Shown: one piece after another, positions 47,409 through 58,359 of the stretch
How positions within the stretch are numbered: position 1 is the stretch's first letter
Layout of the letters: every line of letters starts with the position of its first letter
Origin: Bettongia penicillata ogilbyi
Taxonomy: Eukaryota > Chordata > Mammalia > Diprotodontia > Potoroidae
Reading direction: 5' to 3'
Assembly: GCA_023548195.1 (NCBI GenBank)
Contig: JAJHZJ010000026.1
Location: 3,727,598-3,791,597 of the forward strand
Length of the DNA: 64,000 nucleotides
Made by a program: the position numbers and the translations under genes
The notes under the pieces: model-generated
Database searches by the model: none
What the model saw: the letters and a program-made list of their open reading frames with translations, nothing else
What the model was told of the DNA's origin: nothing

Positions 47409-48271
47409 CTTTTTTTTTTTTTTTTTTGCATTTTCCTTTTTTTTTGCTTCCAATTTATTTATTAATTTTTAGTTTTCAACATTCATTTCCACAAAATTTG
47501 GAGTTCCAAATTTTCTCCCCTTCTCTCCCCTCCCCCATCTCAAAATGTTGTGCATTCTGATTACCACTTCTCCCAGTCTACCCTCCCTTCTATCACTTCC
47601 CTCCCTTCCCTACTCCCCATATTCTCTCTTTTCTTGTAGGGCAAGATAGATTTTTTTACCCCATTACCTGTATATCTTATTTCCCAATTACATGCAAAAA
47701 CAGTTCTCAACATTTGATCCTAAATTTTTGAGTTCCAACTTCTCTCCCTTCCTCCCTCCCCACCTATCCCCACTGAGAAGGCATTATAGGCTATATATGT
47801 GTAGTTTTGCCAAAAACTTCCATAATAGTCATTCTGTGAAAGATTACCAATATTTTCCTCCATTCTATTCTGTCCCCCCATTTTTTCTATTCTCTCTTTT
47901 GACCTTATCCCTCACCAAAAGTGTTTTCTTCTAATTACCCCCCTCCTCTCATTTGCCCTCCCTTCTATCATCCCCCTCATGCCCCACTTATTCCTTTCTA
48001 CCCTACTTTTCTACAATGTAATACAGATTTTCATACCAAATTGAGTGTGCATGTTATTCCATCCTTACGCCAAATGTGATGAAGGTAAGCTTCACTTTTT
48101 CCCTCTCCATTGAAAAAGCTTTTTCTTCCCGTTTTTACGAGTGATAATTTGCCCTGTTCCATTTCTCCCTTTTTCCTCCCAATATATTTTTCTCTCTCAC
48201 CCTTTAATTTTATTTATTTAGATATCATCCCTTCTTATTCAACTTAACTTGTGCCATATATATATATATAC

Positions 48272-48314
<43 letters not shown>

Positions 48315-49097
48315 CCCTCTAACTACCCAAATACTGAGAAAAGTCTCAAGAGTTAAAAATATTATCTTTCCATGTAGGAATGTAAACAGTTCAGCTTTAG
48401 TAAGTCCCTTATGATTTCTCTTTCTTATTTACCTGTTCATGCTTCTCTTGATTCTTGTGTTTGAAAGTCAAATTTTCTATTCAGCTCTGGTCTTTTCATC
48501 AAGAATTCTTGAAAGACCTCTATTTCATTGAATAGCCATTTTTTCCCTTGAAGTATTATGGGTTTTGCTGAATAGGTGATTCTTGGTTTTAGTCTCAGTT
48601 CCTTTGATTTCTGGAATATCATATTCCAAGTCCTTCAGTCCCTTAATGTAGAAGCTGCCAGATCCTGTGTTCTCCTGATTGTATTTCCACAGTACTCGAA
48701 TTGTTTCTTTCTGGCTGCTTGCAATATTTTCTCCTTGACTTGGGAACTCTGGAATTTGGCTACAATATTCCTAGGAGTTTTTTCTTTTCAGATCCCTTTC
48801 AGGAGGTATCAGTGAATTCTTTCAATATTTATTTACTCTATAATTCCAGAATATCAGGGCAGTTTTCCTTGATAATTTCATGAAAGATGATGCCTAGGTT
48901 CTTTTTTGGATCATGGCTTTCAGGTAGTTCCATAATTTTTAAACTGTCTTTCTTGGATCTATGTTCCAGCTCAGTTGTTTTTCTAATGAGCTATTTCACA
49001 TTCTTTTCTATTTTTTCATTCTTTTGCTTTTGTTTTATAATTTCCTGCTTTCTCATGAAGTCATTACCTTCCATCTGCTCCATTCTAATTTTTTTTC
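47409..49097 (-). mobile_element. HAL1-like element, copy 2 of a head-to-tail array (5' truncated)
   Basis: Begins on the plus strand with a T-run (47410-47427), then the 3' region (to about 48430) and ORF1 (about 48437-49090). The ORF1 C-terminal end is readable on the minus strand ('FDFQTQESREA' before the stop at 48437). It stops in ORF1 at 'ccattctaa' where the T-run of copy 3 starts. There is no ORF2. Confidence 0.75.
48255..48312. repeat. (TA)n microsatellite
   Basis: TA repeats with two CATATA interruptions, in the 3' region of HAL1-like copy 2. Confidence 0.93.
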
Positions 49098-49940
49098 TTT
49101 TTTTTCATTTTTATTTATTTATTTAACTTTTTACATTCATTTTCACAAAATTTTGGGTTCCAAATTTTCTCCCCTTTTATCCCCTCCCCCCACCCCAATA
49201 ACCCAAGCAATCTAATTTTCCCTATCTCCAATCTGCCCTTTCTTCTGTCAACCCTCCCTTCTCTTGTCTCCATTTTCTCTTTTCTCCTGTAGGGCCAGAT
49301 GACTTTCTATTCCTCATTAACTGTATGTCTTCTTTCCTAGTAGCAACAACAATACTAAACAGTTGTTCCTAAAACTTTGAGTTCCAAATTCTCCCCATCC
49401 CTCCCTCCCCACCCATTCCCTTTGGGAAGGCAGGCAATTCAATATAGGCCATTTCTGTGTAGTTTTGCAAATGACTTCCCTGATAGTCGTGTTGTGTAAG
49501 ACTTACTGAATTACCCTCCATCCTAACCTGCCCCTCATTGTTTCTCTTCTGTCTTTTGATCCTGTCCCTCCCCAAGTGTTGACTTCAAATTGCTCCCACC
49601 TCCCTTTGCCATCCCTTGCATCATCCCCTCCTTACTTATCTAATTCTCCCCCACTTTCCTATACTGTAAGATAGGTTTTCATACCAAAATGAGCGTGCAT
49701 TTTATTCCTTCATTTAGTCAAATGTGATGAGGGTAAACTTCTTGTTTTTTTTTTTTTTTTTCTCAGCTCTCCTCTTTTTTCCCTCCACTAAAAAGTCTCC
49801 TACTTGCCTCTTAAATGACATATAATTACCCCATTCCATTTCACCCTCTTTCCTCTCACTACATTTCTCTCTCACCATTTACCTTAATTTCTTTTAAGAT
49901 ATGGTCCCATCCTATTCAATTCACTCTGTGCTCTCTGTCT

Positions 49941-50010
49941 CTGTATGTGTGTATATGTGTGTGTGTGCACGCATGTACATGTGTGTGTGTGTGTGTACGT
50001 CTGTGTGTGG
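49941..50010. repeat. (TG)n-rich microsatellite
   Basis: Imperfect TG repeat in the 3' region of HAL1-like copy 3, at the position where copy 2 has (TA)n and element A has (TATC)n. Confidence 0.9.
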
Positions 50011-50131
50011 TCCCACCAACTACCCAGATATTGAAAAGTTTTAAGAGTTACAAATATTGTCTTTCCATGTAGGAATGTAAACAGTTCACTTCTGGTAAGT
50101 CCCTTAAGACTTCTCTTTGCTGTTTACTTTT

Positions 50132-51040
50132 TCATTCTTCTTCTGATTCTTGTGTTTGAAAGTCAAATTTTCTTTTCAGCTCTGGTCTTTTCATCAAGAA
50201 TGCTTGAAAGTCCTCTGTTTCATTGAAAGACCATATTTTCCCCTGAAGTATTATACTCAGTTTAGCTGGGTAGGTGATTCTTGGTTTGAGTCCTAGTTCC
50301 TTTGACTTCTGGAATATCCTATTCCACACCCTTCTATCCCTTAATGTAGAAGCTGCTAGATCTTGAGTTATCCTGATTTTATTTCCACAATACTGGAATT
50401 GTTTCTTTCTAGCTGCTTGTAAGATTTTCTCCTTGACCCGGGAGTTCTGGAATTTGGCCACAATGTTCCTAGGAGTTTCTCTTTTTGGATCTCTTTCAGG
50501 TGGTGATCAATGGATTCTTTCAATACTTATTTTGCCCTCTGGTTCTAGAATGTCAGGGCAGTTTTCCTTGATAATTTCATGGAAGATGATATCTAGGCTC
50601 TTTTTTTGATCATGACTTTCAGGTAGTTCCATAATTTTTAAATTGTCTCTCCTGGATCTATTTTCCAGGTCAGCTGTTTTTCCCATGAGATATTTCACAT
50701 TCTCTTCCATTTTTTCATTCTTTTGGTTTTGTTTGTTGATTTCTTGGTTTCTTGTAAAGTCCTTAGACTCCATCTGTTCCATTCTAATTTTGAGAGAACT
50801 ATTATCTTCAGTGAGCTTTTGAACCACTTTTTCCATTTGGCTAATTAGTCTATTTTTAAAGGTGTTAATTTCCTCAGCATTTTTGGGGTCTCCTTTAAGC
50901 AAGCTATTGACTTCTTTTTCATGATTTTCTTGCATCACTCCCATTTCTCTTCCCAATTTTTCCTCCACCTCTCTTACTTGATTTTAAAAATCCCTTTTCA
51001 GCTCTTCCGTGACCTGAGACCATTCTATATTTATTTTGGA
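50132..51040 (-). pseudogene. L1 ORF1-type protein of HAL1-like copy 3, broken
   Basis: L1 ORF1p is an RNA-binding chaperone of the retrotransposition particle. The minus-strand reading gives a coiled-coil part rich in K, E and N (50640-50968), then the RRM-type motif 'ENRSRRDNLKIMELPE' (about 50625-50672), then 'CPDILEPEGKISIERIH' just before a stop at 50507-50509. The C-terminal domain continues in the same frame downstream (50132-50461, 'FQNSRVKEKILQAARKK'). The stop is at a position where the family has arginine, consistent with CGA to TGA. Another stop lies near 51000, before the coiled coil. Not functional. Confidence 0.8.
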
Positions 51041-52439
51041 ATTTCTGCATGTACAAGCCTTGGTTTTTAGGTCTTCCTCTGAAAACCTAAATTGTTTCTC
51101 CTCATCTTAAAGGATAGAAGAAAATACCTGCTCACCAAAAAAGTAACTTTCTATTGTCTTATTCTTTTTTTTTTGGACATTTTCCTTCCCAGTTACTTGC
51201 TTTTTTAGTTCCTTGTCAAGGGGAGCATATAATCTGGAGAACTGTAAGTTCTTTGTTCCTCTTAAGTGGCAAAATCAAGGTAGAGGTGTTTATTCCTCTC
51301 CTGGCCTGCACTCTGGTCTGTGAGCAGGATTCCCTCTCCAGAGCCTCCACCAGCTCCACCACATCAACCAGCATTCCTCCTCATCCCAGGGCCCCCACTC
51401 ATGGCTGAGATGTGGATCAGCTGCCCAATTCCCCCAGGGGGGGACTTTTTTACAGCTATTTTCACATTGTTGCCTTCTGAATTTATGTCTTGGTCTTCCC
51501 AACCACTTTAGTAGCTTTTATGGTCAATTTTATTGTTGTTGCTATTTGCTCATTTTTCCAGCCAATTTTTTGATGTGAAATATATGTTAAAGTTGGGTTC
51601 TGCTCACTTAAGGGTGGGAAGGTACTGTGATAAGCTTCTGGCTTTTTTTATACTGCTGTTTTCCAAACTCATTCTGAGAGTCTGTAAGTTTTTAGTTTTC
51701 TAAGGTGATATAATCCTGGAAGAGGTAAGATCACTACTCTTTAGTCAGTGCTCTGGTCTTTACCCAAGAAGGGCCCCGGCCCCCTGTAATCACAAATGTT
51801 AGTGCTTCTATTTGCTTTGGAACTGAGATCAGGGCCCCTGCTCGCTTATGACTGAAGCCCCCACATTTCTCTCTGTGCTGAAAGTGCAACCCAGAACTGT
51901 GTATGGGCAATAAAGTAGCCAATCATCACCAACTATACACAGTGCTAGCAAAAGGGCCCCTGTAATTTCTTTCTGACCTGTTGTCTAGCCCCCTTTTACT
52001 TCCTTCTGCAAGGTAAAATTGCCTTTAATATTCAAAACCTTTGCTTTAAAGTCTTTATTTGCTGATTTCCTAGTTTTCTTAACTGCATACTCAACTCATT
52101 CATCTGCTATCAATATTCCTCTAAATACTACAATAGCTTCAACCCCCAAATCTTAGTAAATAAAATACTTATTTTTCTTGACTGCTACTGTTGCTGCTAT
52201 TGCTGCTACGGTTCATGTGGGCTCCAGTCATCCCTCACCCTTTCCTGTCCCTATGTTACAGGCTTTTCCTGCTGAACTCTTTAGTTTTCTTGGGTCAGAA
52301 AATGTCTCCAACCTTTGGTTGGTTTGGATTTTCCTCTCCAAAATTTGATTTGAGGCGTTATTTTAAAGTTGTTTGGAGGGAAATGCTGAAAAAATTCAGG
52401 TGGGTGAACTTTATCCACCCCTAATCTGCCATCTTTAGA

Positions 52440-54114
52440 CAGACCAGTTTTTAAATTAAATAGTTGCAAGATTTTAGATCTCTATAAGCCAAAAAGACGG
52501 AATCCAGAAGACTAGAAGACATTGCTCAGAAAGCAAATGTGAGAATTATTTATCTCAGAAAAATACCAGGAAACAGAATCTCTAAAATTTGTATTCCAGA
52601 AAATAATAAAAGAAATGGGCAATTGAGATTGAGTTGTTATTTAGCAAGGTAGGCTGTATAGTACCTTGTTCTGATTGAAAGGAAAAAAAGAATTAATATA
52701 ATATTATTTGATAAAGGGAAAACAATTCCTTTAATTGCTTTTAATGATAAAGGCCTAAATTCACATCTAAAAGGAAGTTGCAGAATGCTTTAAAAAACAG
52801 GAACTAACAACTTGTTTTCTTCGATGAATCATTATAAAACTGGAGATTCATTCAGATTCAAAGTGAAAAGTAAAATAAACTCTATTCTGTTTCAACTAAA
52901 CCTCAAAAATGCAGACCTTGTAATTACTAATTCAGATAAATTTATATAACACATAGATTCCATTTAAGTACTAGCAGTAAAACTACATTGTGACTAGAGG
53001 CATTACAGGATAGGAAACAAAATCACTATGAAATATGTATGTACCTATTGGAATAGCAACTCATTCCGTATTTTAAAGGACAGACAAATGAAACACAAAA
53101 AAGATCTATAGAGTAAGCTAGCAATTGTATATAAAATTAATGTTCTATTATAAGAGCTTAACAGAACTAAGAAAATAACCAAGAAGAAAATTATAGGTTT
53201 AAACAGAATGTTAGAAAACTGAACTCAGTACATCTCTTAAAATGATATATGAATGGAAATAATAGAGAATATATATTATAAAAAGTTAGATATAATATTT
53301 AATATATATTTACATAAAATTATTTATGAATATGTTATTTATATTGTACATTATTACATGTATAACATTATATATATATGTTTATATATGTCATACTTAT
53401 TTCATCAGAACTCTTTGGGAATTGATACTTTAAAAAGACAGAAATAAAAAATGCAGAAAGGTGGAAATATTAAATATGCCTTTCATGGACCATAACACAA
53501 GAAAAATATACGATTTAAATAGACATCATGAACAAAAGATGCAGACCTAAATGGGCACTAAAATAAATAATATCATTAATAATGAATGAGTCAAAGATGA
53601 AAATCACAGGAGCAATTAAAAAACTATTAAAATAATGCTAATATATACTAAGATTTGGGGGTTGAAGCTTGTAGTGTTTAGAGGAAAATTGATATCATTG
53701 GACATGTATTAATAAATGAGAAAGAGAAAAGACTAATGAATTGAATATGCAGTTAAGAAAACTAGGAAACCAGCAAATGAATAGCCTTAAAATACAAGAG
53801 GTTTTGAGTATTAAAGCCAAAATAAAAAGAATTACATTTTGTTAATTATGTAAACTAAAGAGCTATTTAAAAAAAAAAAACCTAATCCAAGTAATAAAAT
53901 ATTAGCAAATTAATAAAAGAAAGAAAGTCAAGTTGCCACATTTTTAAGTGAGAAAAAAAGAGAATTTACCACGAATGGAGAAGAAATATTGAATGTTCTC
54001 AGAGACGACTCTGCAGAATTATATTGCAGAGAGGCTTGTGACTAATTTATCTTTAGGATGACTAACCTGAGTCCACAGAACCTCATATTAGTTAGAAATT
54101 TCAAATTTAAATCT
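52440..54114 (+). other. A-rich unassigned region, decayed retroelement suspected
   Basis: The plus strand is strongly A-rich, like the coding strand of an old L1-type or other reverse-transcribing element, but all frames are broken and no catalytic motif could be found. The part at 53643-53818 occurs in inverted orientation at 52021-52158, so at least that part belongs to a dispersed repeat. A very AT-rich core lies at 53255-53400. No gene is called. Confidence 0.4.
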
Positions 54115-54116
54115 CT

Positions 54117-54378
54117 TGTTGTTGTTTTTGTTATTATTTAGTCATTTCAGTTGAGTCTGACTCTTTCTGGCCCCATTTGAAGTTTTCTTGGCAAAGATTG
54201 TGAAGTAGTTTTCTATTTTGTAGTCCAGTTCATTTAATAGATGAGGAAACTGAGGCAAACAGGGTTAAGTGACTTGCCAGGGTCACACAGCTAATAAATG
54301 TCCAAGGCCAGATTTGAACTCATGAAGATGAGTTCTTCTGACTCCAAGTCTGGCATTCTATCCACTGCACCACTTACC
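54117..54378 (-). repeat. marsupial tRNA-SINE, second tail type, antisense full length
   Basis: Antisense order: tail 'ttagtcatttcagttgagtc', 'ttcttggcaaagattgtgaa', then 'gatgaggaaactgaggcaaa', 'gtgacttgccagggtcacac', and head 'cattctatccactgcaccac'. It is well preserved. Confidence 0.9.
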
Positions 54379-54699
54379 TATAAATCAATTACACTGTCTT
54401 ATATGGATGAATGCCATGATATGTACACTTAATAAAAATCTATAAGGAAGCAAATGTACATGTAAGCAGTATTTAATGGAGAATCTTTAAATCACTACAT
54501 GCATTTCTGGTTCCATTTGGAATTCATATCCACACCAACATTAAGCCCACTCACAAAACTCAACTGTTAGCTATCATTTTGTATTTTATTGTTATGAATT
54601 ATACAATTGTATACTTCTTTCAAATATAAAGGAAAACAGAACTTCAAAGCAACCATGAATTTCTACCACATACAATGGAATGGTAATTGTTTTTTTTTT

Positions 54700-54870
54700 T
54701 TCATCCATCCATCCATTCAAACTTTAGTAAAGGTTAAGTGCTCACTGAACCAGACACTATGAGAGATACAGTAGAAAAAAGAGAAATTTTAAAAAGACAA
54801 AATCAATCTTTGCCTTAAGGAACTTAAAACCAATTAAAGGAGAGAATATATTTTTATAAATGACTGTAAC
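54700..54870 (+). repeat. L2-like fragment
   Basis: 'atccatccatccattcaaac', 'gttaagtgctcactgaacca', 'gccttaaggaacttaaaacc' follow the L2-like block order seen at 31820-31990. Confidence 0.5.
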
Positions 54871-54877
54871 ATGAAAG

Positions 54878-55135
54878 GGGCACCTAGGTGGTGCTGTGGA
54901 TGTAGAGTGATAGCCCTGGAATCAGGAGGACCTGAATTCAAATTTTACCTCAGACATTTAGTAGTTGTGTGACCCTGAGCAAGTCATTTAACCCTGGTTT
55001 CATCAGTTCCTTATCTGTAAAGTGAGTTGGAAATGGAAATGGCAAAATGCTCTAGAATCTTAGTCAAGAAGACCCCAAATGGGGTCACAGACTTTTCTAC
55101 TGGAAAATGATGGAACAACAAATAATACTAAAAAA
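54878..55135 (+). repeat. marsupial tRNA-SINE, second tail type, full length
   Basis: Sense order: 'ggggcacctaggtggtgctg', 'cctggaatcaggaggacctg', 'gtgtgaccctgagcaagtca', 'gttggaaatggaaatggcaa', 'accccaaatggggtcacaga', then an A-run. It is inverted relative to the copy at 54117-54378, about 0.5 kb away. Confidence 0.9.
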
Positions 55136-56094
55136 AAAAAAAAGTGACAAACACTATAGAGGAAGCAAGACTCTTAGACAGGAATTTTCATTTCTGACCT
55201 GGTTCTAATATGTAGAAATGGTAAGGGTGGGGAAGATTTAAAAAAAAAAAAAAGGCATTATTTTTTTTTCTCAAGGTAACTATCTAGATATGTGGTCCCA
55301 GGGAAAAGTGGGAAAAAATAGTATCCAAGTTCATTTGAATGTAGGAAAGAGAATTAGTTCTCACTTTTGCAGAGAACTTATCCAAATGAAATTTATTGTT
55401 AAAAATCAAAGCTACAGTGAGGTCATGTGTCCATTGTGGACATCATGTCTATAGGCATTGGTATAACTCCTTTGGTACTCAGGGACTGCAGTTAGGAACT
55501 AATCAGTCATTCTTTCTACATGTCTTCCTTCTAATACTAGGGGAAGAGACCTAGGCTATTGAGAAGGCAAAGCAAACAGAATTACTGGAGTTAAGCACAC
55601 CCTTTGCAGTGTTTTATTTTATTTTGGTGGAGGTAGTGAGAAGATCTATGGATAACTGGGAGTATGAGATATGGGAAACAAAAGGATTTGTGCAATCCAT
55701 GGGGTGTAACTACAGGTTATCTGTGATCTATCAGTTGACTAACTGTAACCTATACATGAAACAATTAGAGATCCTAAAGCCCAAGGTCTTAACAACTAAT
55801 TTTGTTCTTTGATAAATCAATAGGAGAATATCTTTTCTTAGCTAAAGAGAACAGACAAATTCCACTGATAATTTCTACAGATAATTAAGTTATCTCAATA
55901 TTCTGTCCCTAGTCTTGCTGAAGAATATTGTAGAATATTGGAACTAGAAGGAATTTTGAAGCTGCCATCATATATAACTTCTTCCCAGTGCAGAAATCTC
56001 TTTCTCAATGAAATTTGATGATCTAGTATCTGCTTAAACATGTCCAACAAAAGGGAGCTTTAATACTTTTTAAGCCAGCCCCACTGTATCCAAG
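55136..56094. other. intergenic, no supported gene
   Basis: Two A-runs at 55128-55143 and 55238-55254. Around 55920-56060 a block with 'gaatattggaactagaagga' and 'atctgcttaaacatgtccaa' resembles a piece of old dispersed repeat, related to text near 21420-21540. Nothing codes. Confidence 0.45.
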
Positions 56095-56272
56095 GCCATT
56101 TCCGGTTGTCCTAATCTATATTTGGTCCCTGAACCCAGATGGCTCTGGAAGAGAAAGTGAGGCTGGTGTCTTTGTATAATGTGTCCCTCATTTAAATCCA
56201 ATTCACTTGTGTGTCATGACATCACCTCTCTGATGTCATGGTCCTCTTCAAGAACAAAGGATAACAACCTCT
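56095..56272 (+). repeat. marsupial tRNA-SINE 3' half (RTE-type tail)
   Basis: 'acccagatggctctggaaga', 'gtgaggctggtgtctttgta', 'aaatccaattcacttgtgtg', 'ctgatgtcatggtcctcttc', 'aagaacaaaggataacaacc'. Same tail as 28148-28454. Confidence 0.88.
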
Positions 56273-56367
56273 ATAAGGAGAAAAAGAAGAAAAAACTGCC
56301 CAATAGGGACCAAACTGGAACTGGATGGTTGGACAAAGTGGCTTCCCCACTCCCTCTCCTCCTCCCT

Positions 56368-56453
56368 CCTTCCTTCCTTCCTTCCTTCCTTCCTTCCTTC
56401 CTTCCTTCCTTCCTTCCTTCCTTCCTTCCTTCCTTCCTTCCTTCCTTCCTTCC
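56368..56453. repeat. (TTCC)n microsatellite
   Basis: About 86 bp of uninterrupted TTCC units, with pyrimidine-rich margins on both sides. The poly-Pro-Ser-Phe and poly-Glu-Gly-Arg-Lys frames that overlap it are artefacts of the repeat. Confidence 0.97.
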
Positions 56454-56829
56454 CTTCTTTTCTTTTCTTTCCTCTGTCCATATAGGGTATCATACCCTTA
56501 CTTGCCCAAAGGGAATGCGAATTTCATTTTAACAACTGAAATTTTTTTTAAAGCCCCAAATCACTCTGGCTCTCATGATAATAATAGGCCAAGTCCTATT
56601 TAGTCAGTTTTGGGCCCTGAGTAGATCAGAATGAATGTAAATAGCAATTGTTTCTGTTTTGCCCAGAAACCTTGGGGGGCTTCCCATCCCATTCCAGACT
56701 GATTTTTTTTTTTTTTAAGTAGGTAAAGAGGCCATTCTCTGCCTTATTTTTTATGTAGTCTTAATCACTGAATGGGCACTGTCTCTATTAAATTGAGACT
56801 TGTTAAAGACATTAGTTTGAAAAGGCCAA

Positions 56830-57000
56830 GGGCCCCTACTGTGTCTGACCACTGGATCCAAATGACTCCAGAGGAGAAAGTAAAGCTGGTGACTTTACAC
56901 AGCCCTAGCTCACTTAAATCCAATTCACTTGCGTGTCATGACATCATCTCCCTGATGTCATGGTCCTCTTCAACAGTGAAGGATAAACAACAAGTCTGTT
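56830..57000 (+). repeat. marsupial tRNA-SINE 3' half (RTE-type tail)
   Basis: 'ctgaccactggatccaaatg', 'actccagaggagaaagtaaa', 'tttacacagccctagctcac', 'ccctgatgtcatggtcctct', 'gaaggataaacaacaa'. Direct repeat of 56095-56272. Confidence 0.88.
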
Positions 57001-57069
57001 AATATCATTCTGGGACAGGTCCACTAAGAGAATGTTTTTCTTTACAGTTTTAGCTGTAATTTTGTCCTA

Positions 57070-57400
57070 TTGATTCCATTTTCTGGTTCCACATTGTGTT
57101 AAGCTCTGGAGATACAAATGTGAAAAACTAAGACAGCCCCTATCATTTAAGAGCTCACAATCTAATAAAGGAAGACAACAGATGAGATGAATATGAAAAT
57201 TAAATGGGAAAAGAGATAAGCATAAGGGAAGTGATAACAAAATCAAAAGGAGTAGAGCTAGGCAAGAAATAAAGAAAACGTTCCTTAAATGGAAATATAG
57301 GGAAGAGGACTGTCCTTCAGTCAGTGATGTCAGGGATAGAGGTAATAAAGGATGAGATGTGACTGATTACCAGGGTTTATGTGATCATGCAGGTTGATAA
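57070..57400 (+). repeat. L2-like LINE remnant
   Basis: 'cattgtgttaagctctggag', 'atacaaatgtgaaaaactaa', 'agagctcacaatctaataaa' match the L2-like block order. It is followed by a T-run at 57402-57414. Confidence 0.55.
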
Positions 57401-57454
57401 GATTTTTTTTTTTTAACATATCAGAGAAAACCAAAGGAGTGAAGTGAGGGGGAT

Positions 57455-57660
57455 GTTGTTGCTGTGTGTCCTTCATTCTTGAAGAGGACCATGACATCAA
57501 GGAGGTGATGCCATGACACACAAGTGAATTGGATTTAAGTGAGGGAGGGCTGTGCAAAGTCATCAGTCTCACTGTGTCCTCTGGAGCCACCCAGGTCCAG
57601 TGGCCAAATATAGATCAGGACAACTGGAGATGGTCCAGAATGCTGTGGGGGACTTGGCTT
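57455..57660 (-). repeat. marsupial tRNA-SINE 3' half, antisense
   Basis: Antisense tail 'ttcattcttgaagaggacca', 'tgacatcaaggaggtgatgc', 'aagtgaattggatttaagtg', 'agggagggctgtgcaaagtc', 'aactggagatggtccagaat'. Inverted relative to the copies at 56095 and 56830. Confidence 0.88.
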
Positions 57661-58004
57661 TTTCAAACTAAGGTCTTTTACAGGTGTCAGTTTGACTGAG
57701 GCAGCATCCATTTAGTGCTTAAGACTAGGTAAGAAATGAATCAGTATGAAGGAAATGAAGAGGTGGCTGACCTGGATGATCTCTTTAAATGAAGATTCTG
57801 GGATGGCCATCATTCAATAAGAGGTTTTCTCCATCTTGTCCTTAATTTTTTTTTTTTCATTTCAGTGATGGAGGATAGCATTTGTCGCTATTGAACTCCT
57901 CATATTTTGGGCCAGCTTAACGTTCTTGAGTTTAGAATTCTGATTTTGGTAGCCATCATTGTTGCAATTAATTTACCATTCATACATTCAAATGAACAGT
58001 TCAA

Positions 58005-58060
58005 CAAGCATTTATTAAACACTACTATGTGCCAGGCACTGTGTTGATTATTTCATTCAA
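58005..58060 (+). repeat. L2-like short fragment
   Basis: 'caacaagcatttattaaaca' and 'ctatgtgccaggcactgtgt', the beginning of the common L2-like block. Confidence 0.65.
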
Positions 58061-58359
58061 ATCACAGGTAAAAGCAAAATTGATTTTAGAAATGAGGGAG
58101 AGTCCCAACCCATTAAAATATCTCCCATACCTATTCACTATAGCTTGAAATACTTTTAATCAGGATCTTTTTACTTTTCACTTAATTCTAGAGTATAAAA
58201 GGAAAATGCCCCTGAGAGAGGTAACACTTTTACTAAAATTGCTAGCAACTTGCAGATGACTGTTGCTAGTCACTTTACTTCTCTATCCACAGTTCTTTAA
58301 TCTGTAAAATGAAGCAGTTTGGATGAACTCTGAAGACCATTCCAGTTTTAAATCTAATA

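Larger units (their letters stand above)
49098..52435 (-). mobile_element. HAL1-like element, copy 3 of the array (5' end present)
   Basis: Minus-strand element with its 5' opening at about 52435 ('aaagatggcagattaggggt'), a 5' UTR to about 51050, ORF1 (about 51040-50132), a 3' region to 49110 and a T-run at the left end. ORF1 ends directly in the 3' region; no ORF2. A 138-bp piece at 52021-52158 in the 5' UTR recurs in inverted orientation at 53643-53818. Confidence 0.75.

Noticed and set aside
56179..56603. Open frames of 81-117 codons encoding Leu-Pro-Ser-Phe or Glu-Gly-Arg-Lys repeats
   Set aside because: They are translations of the (TTCC)n microsatellite, which has no stop in several frames.
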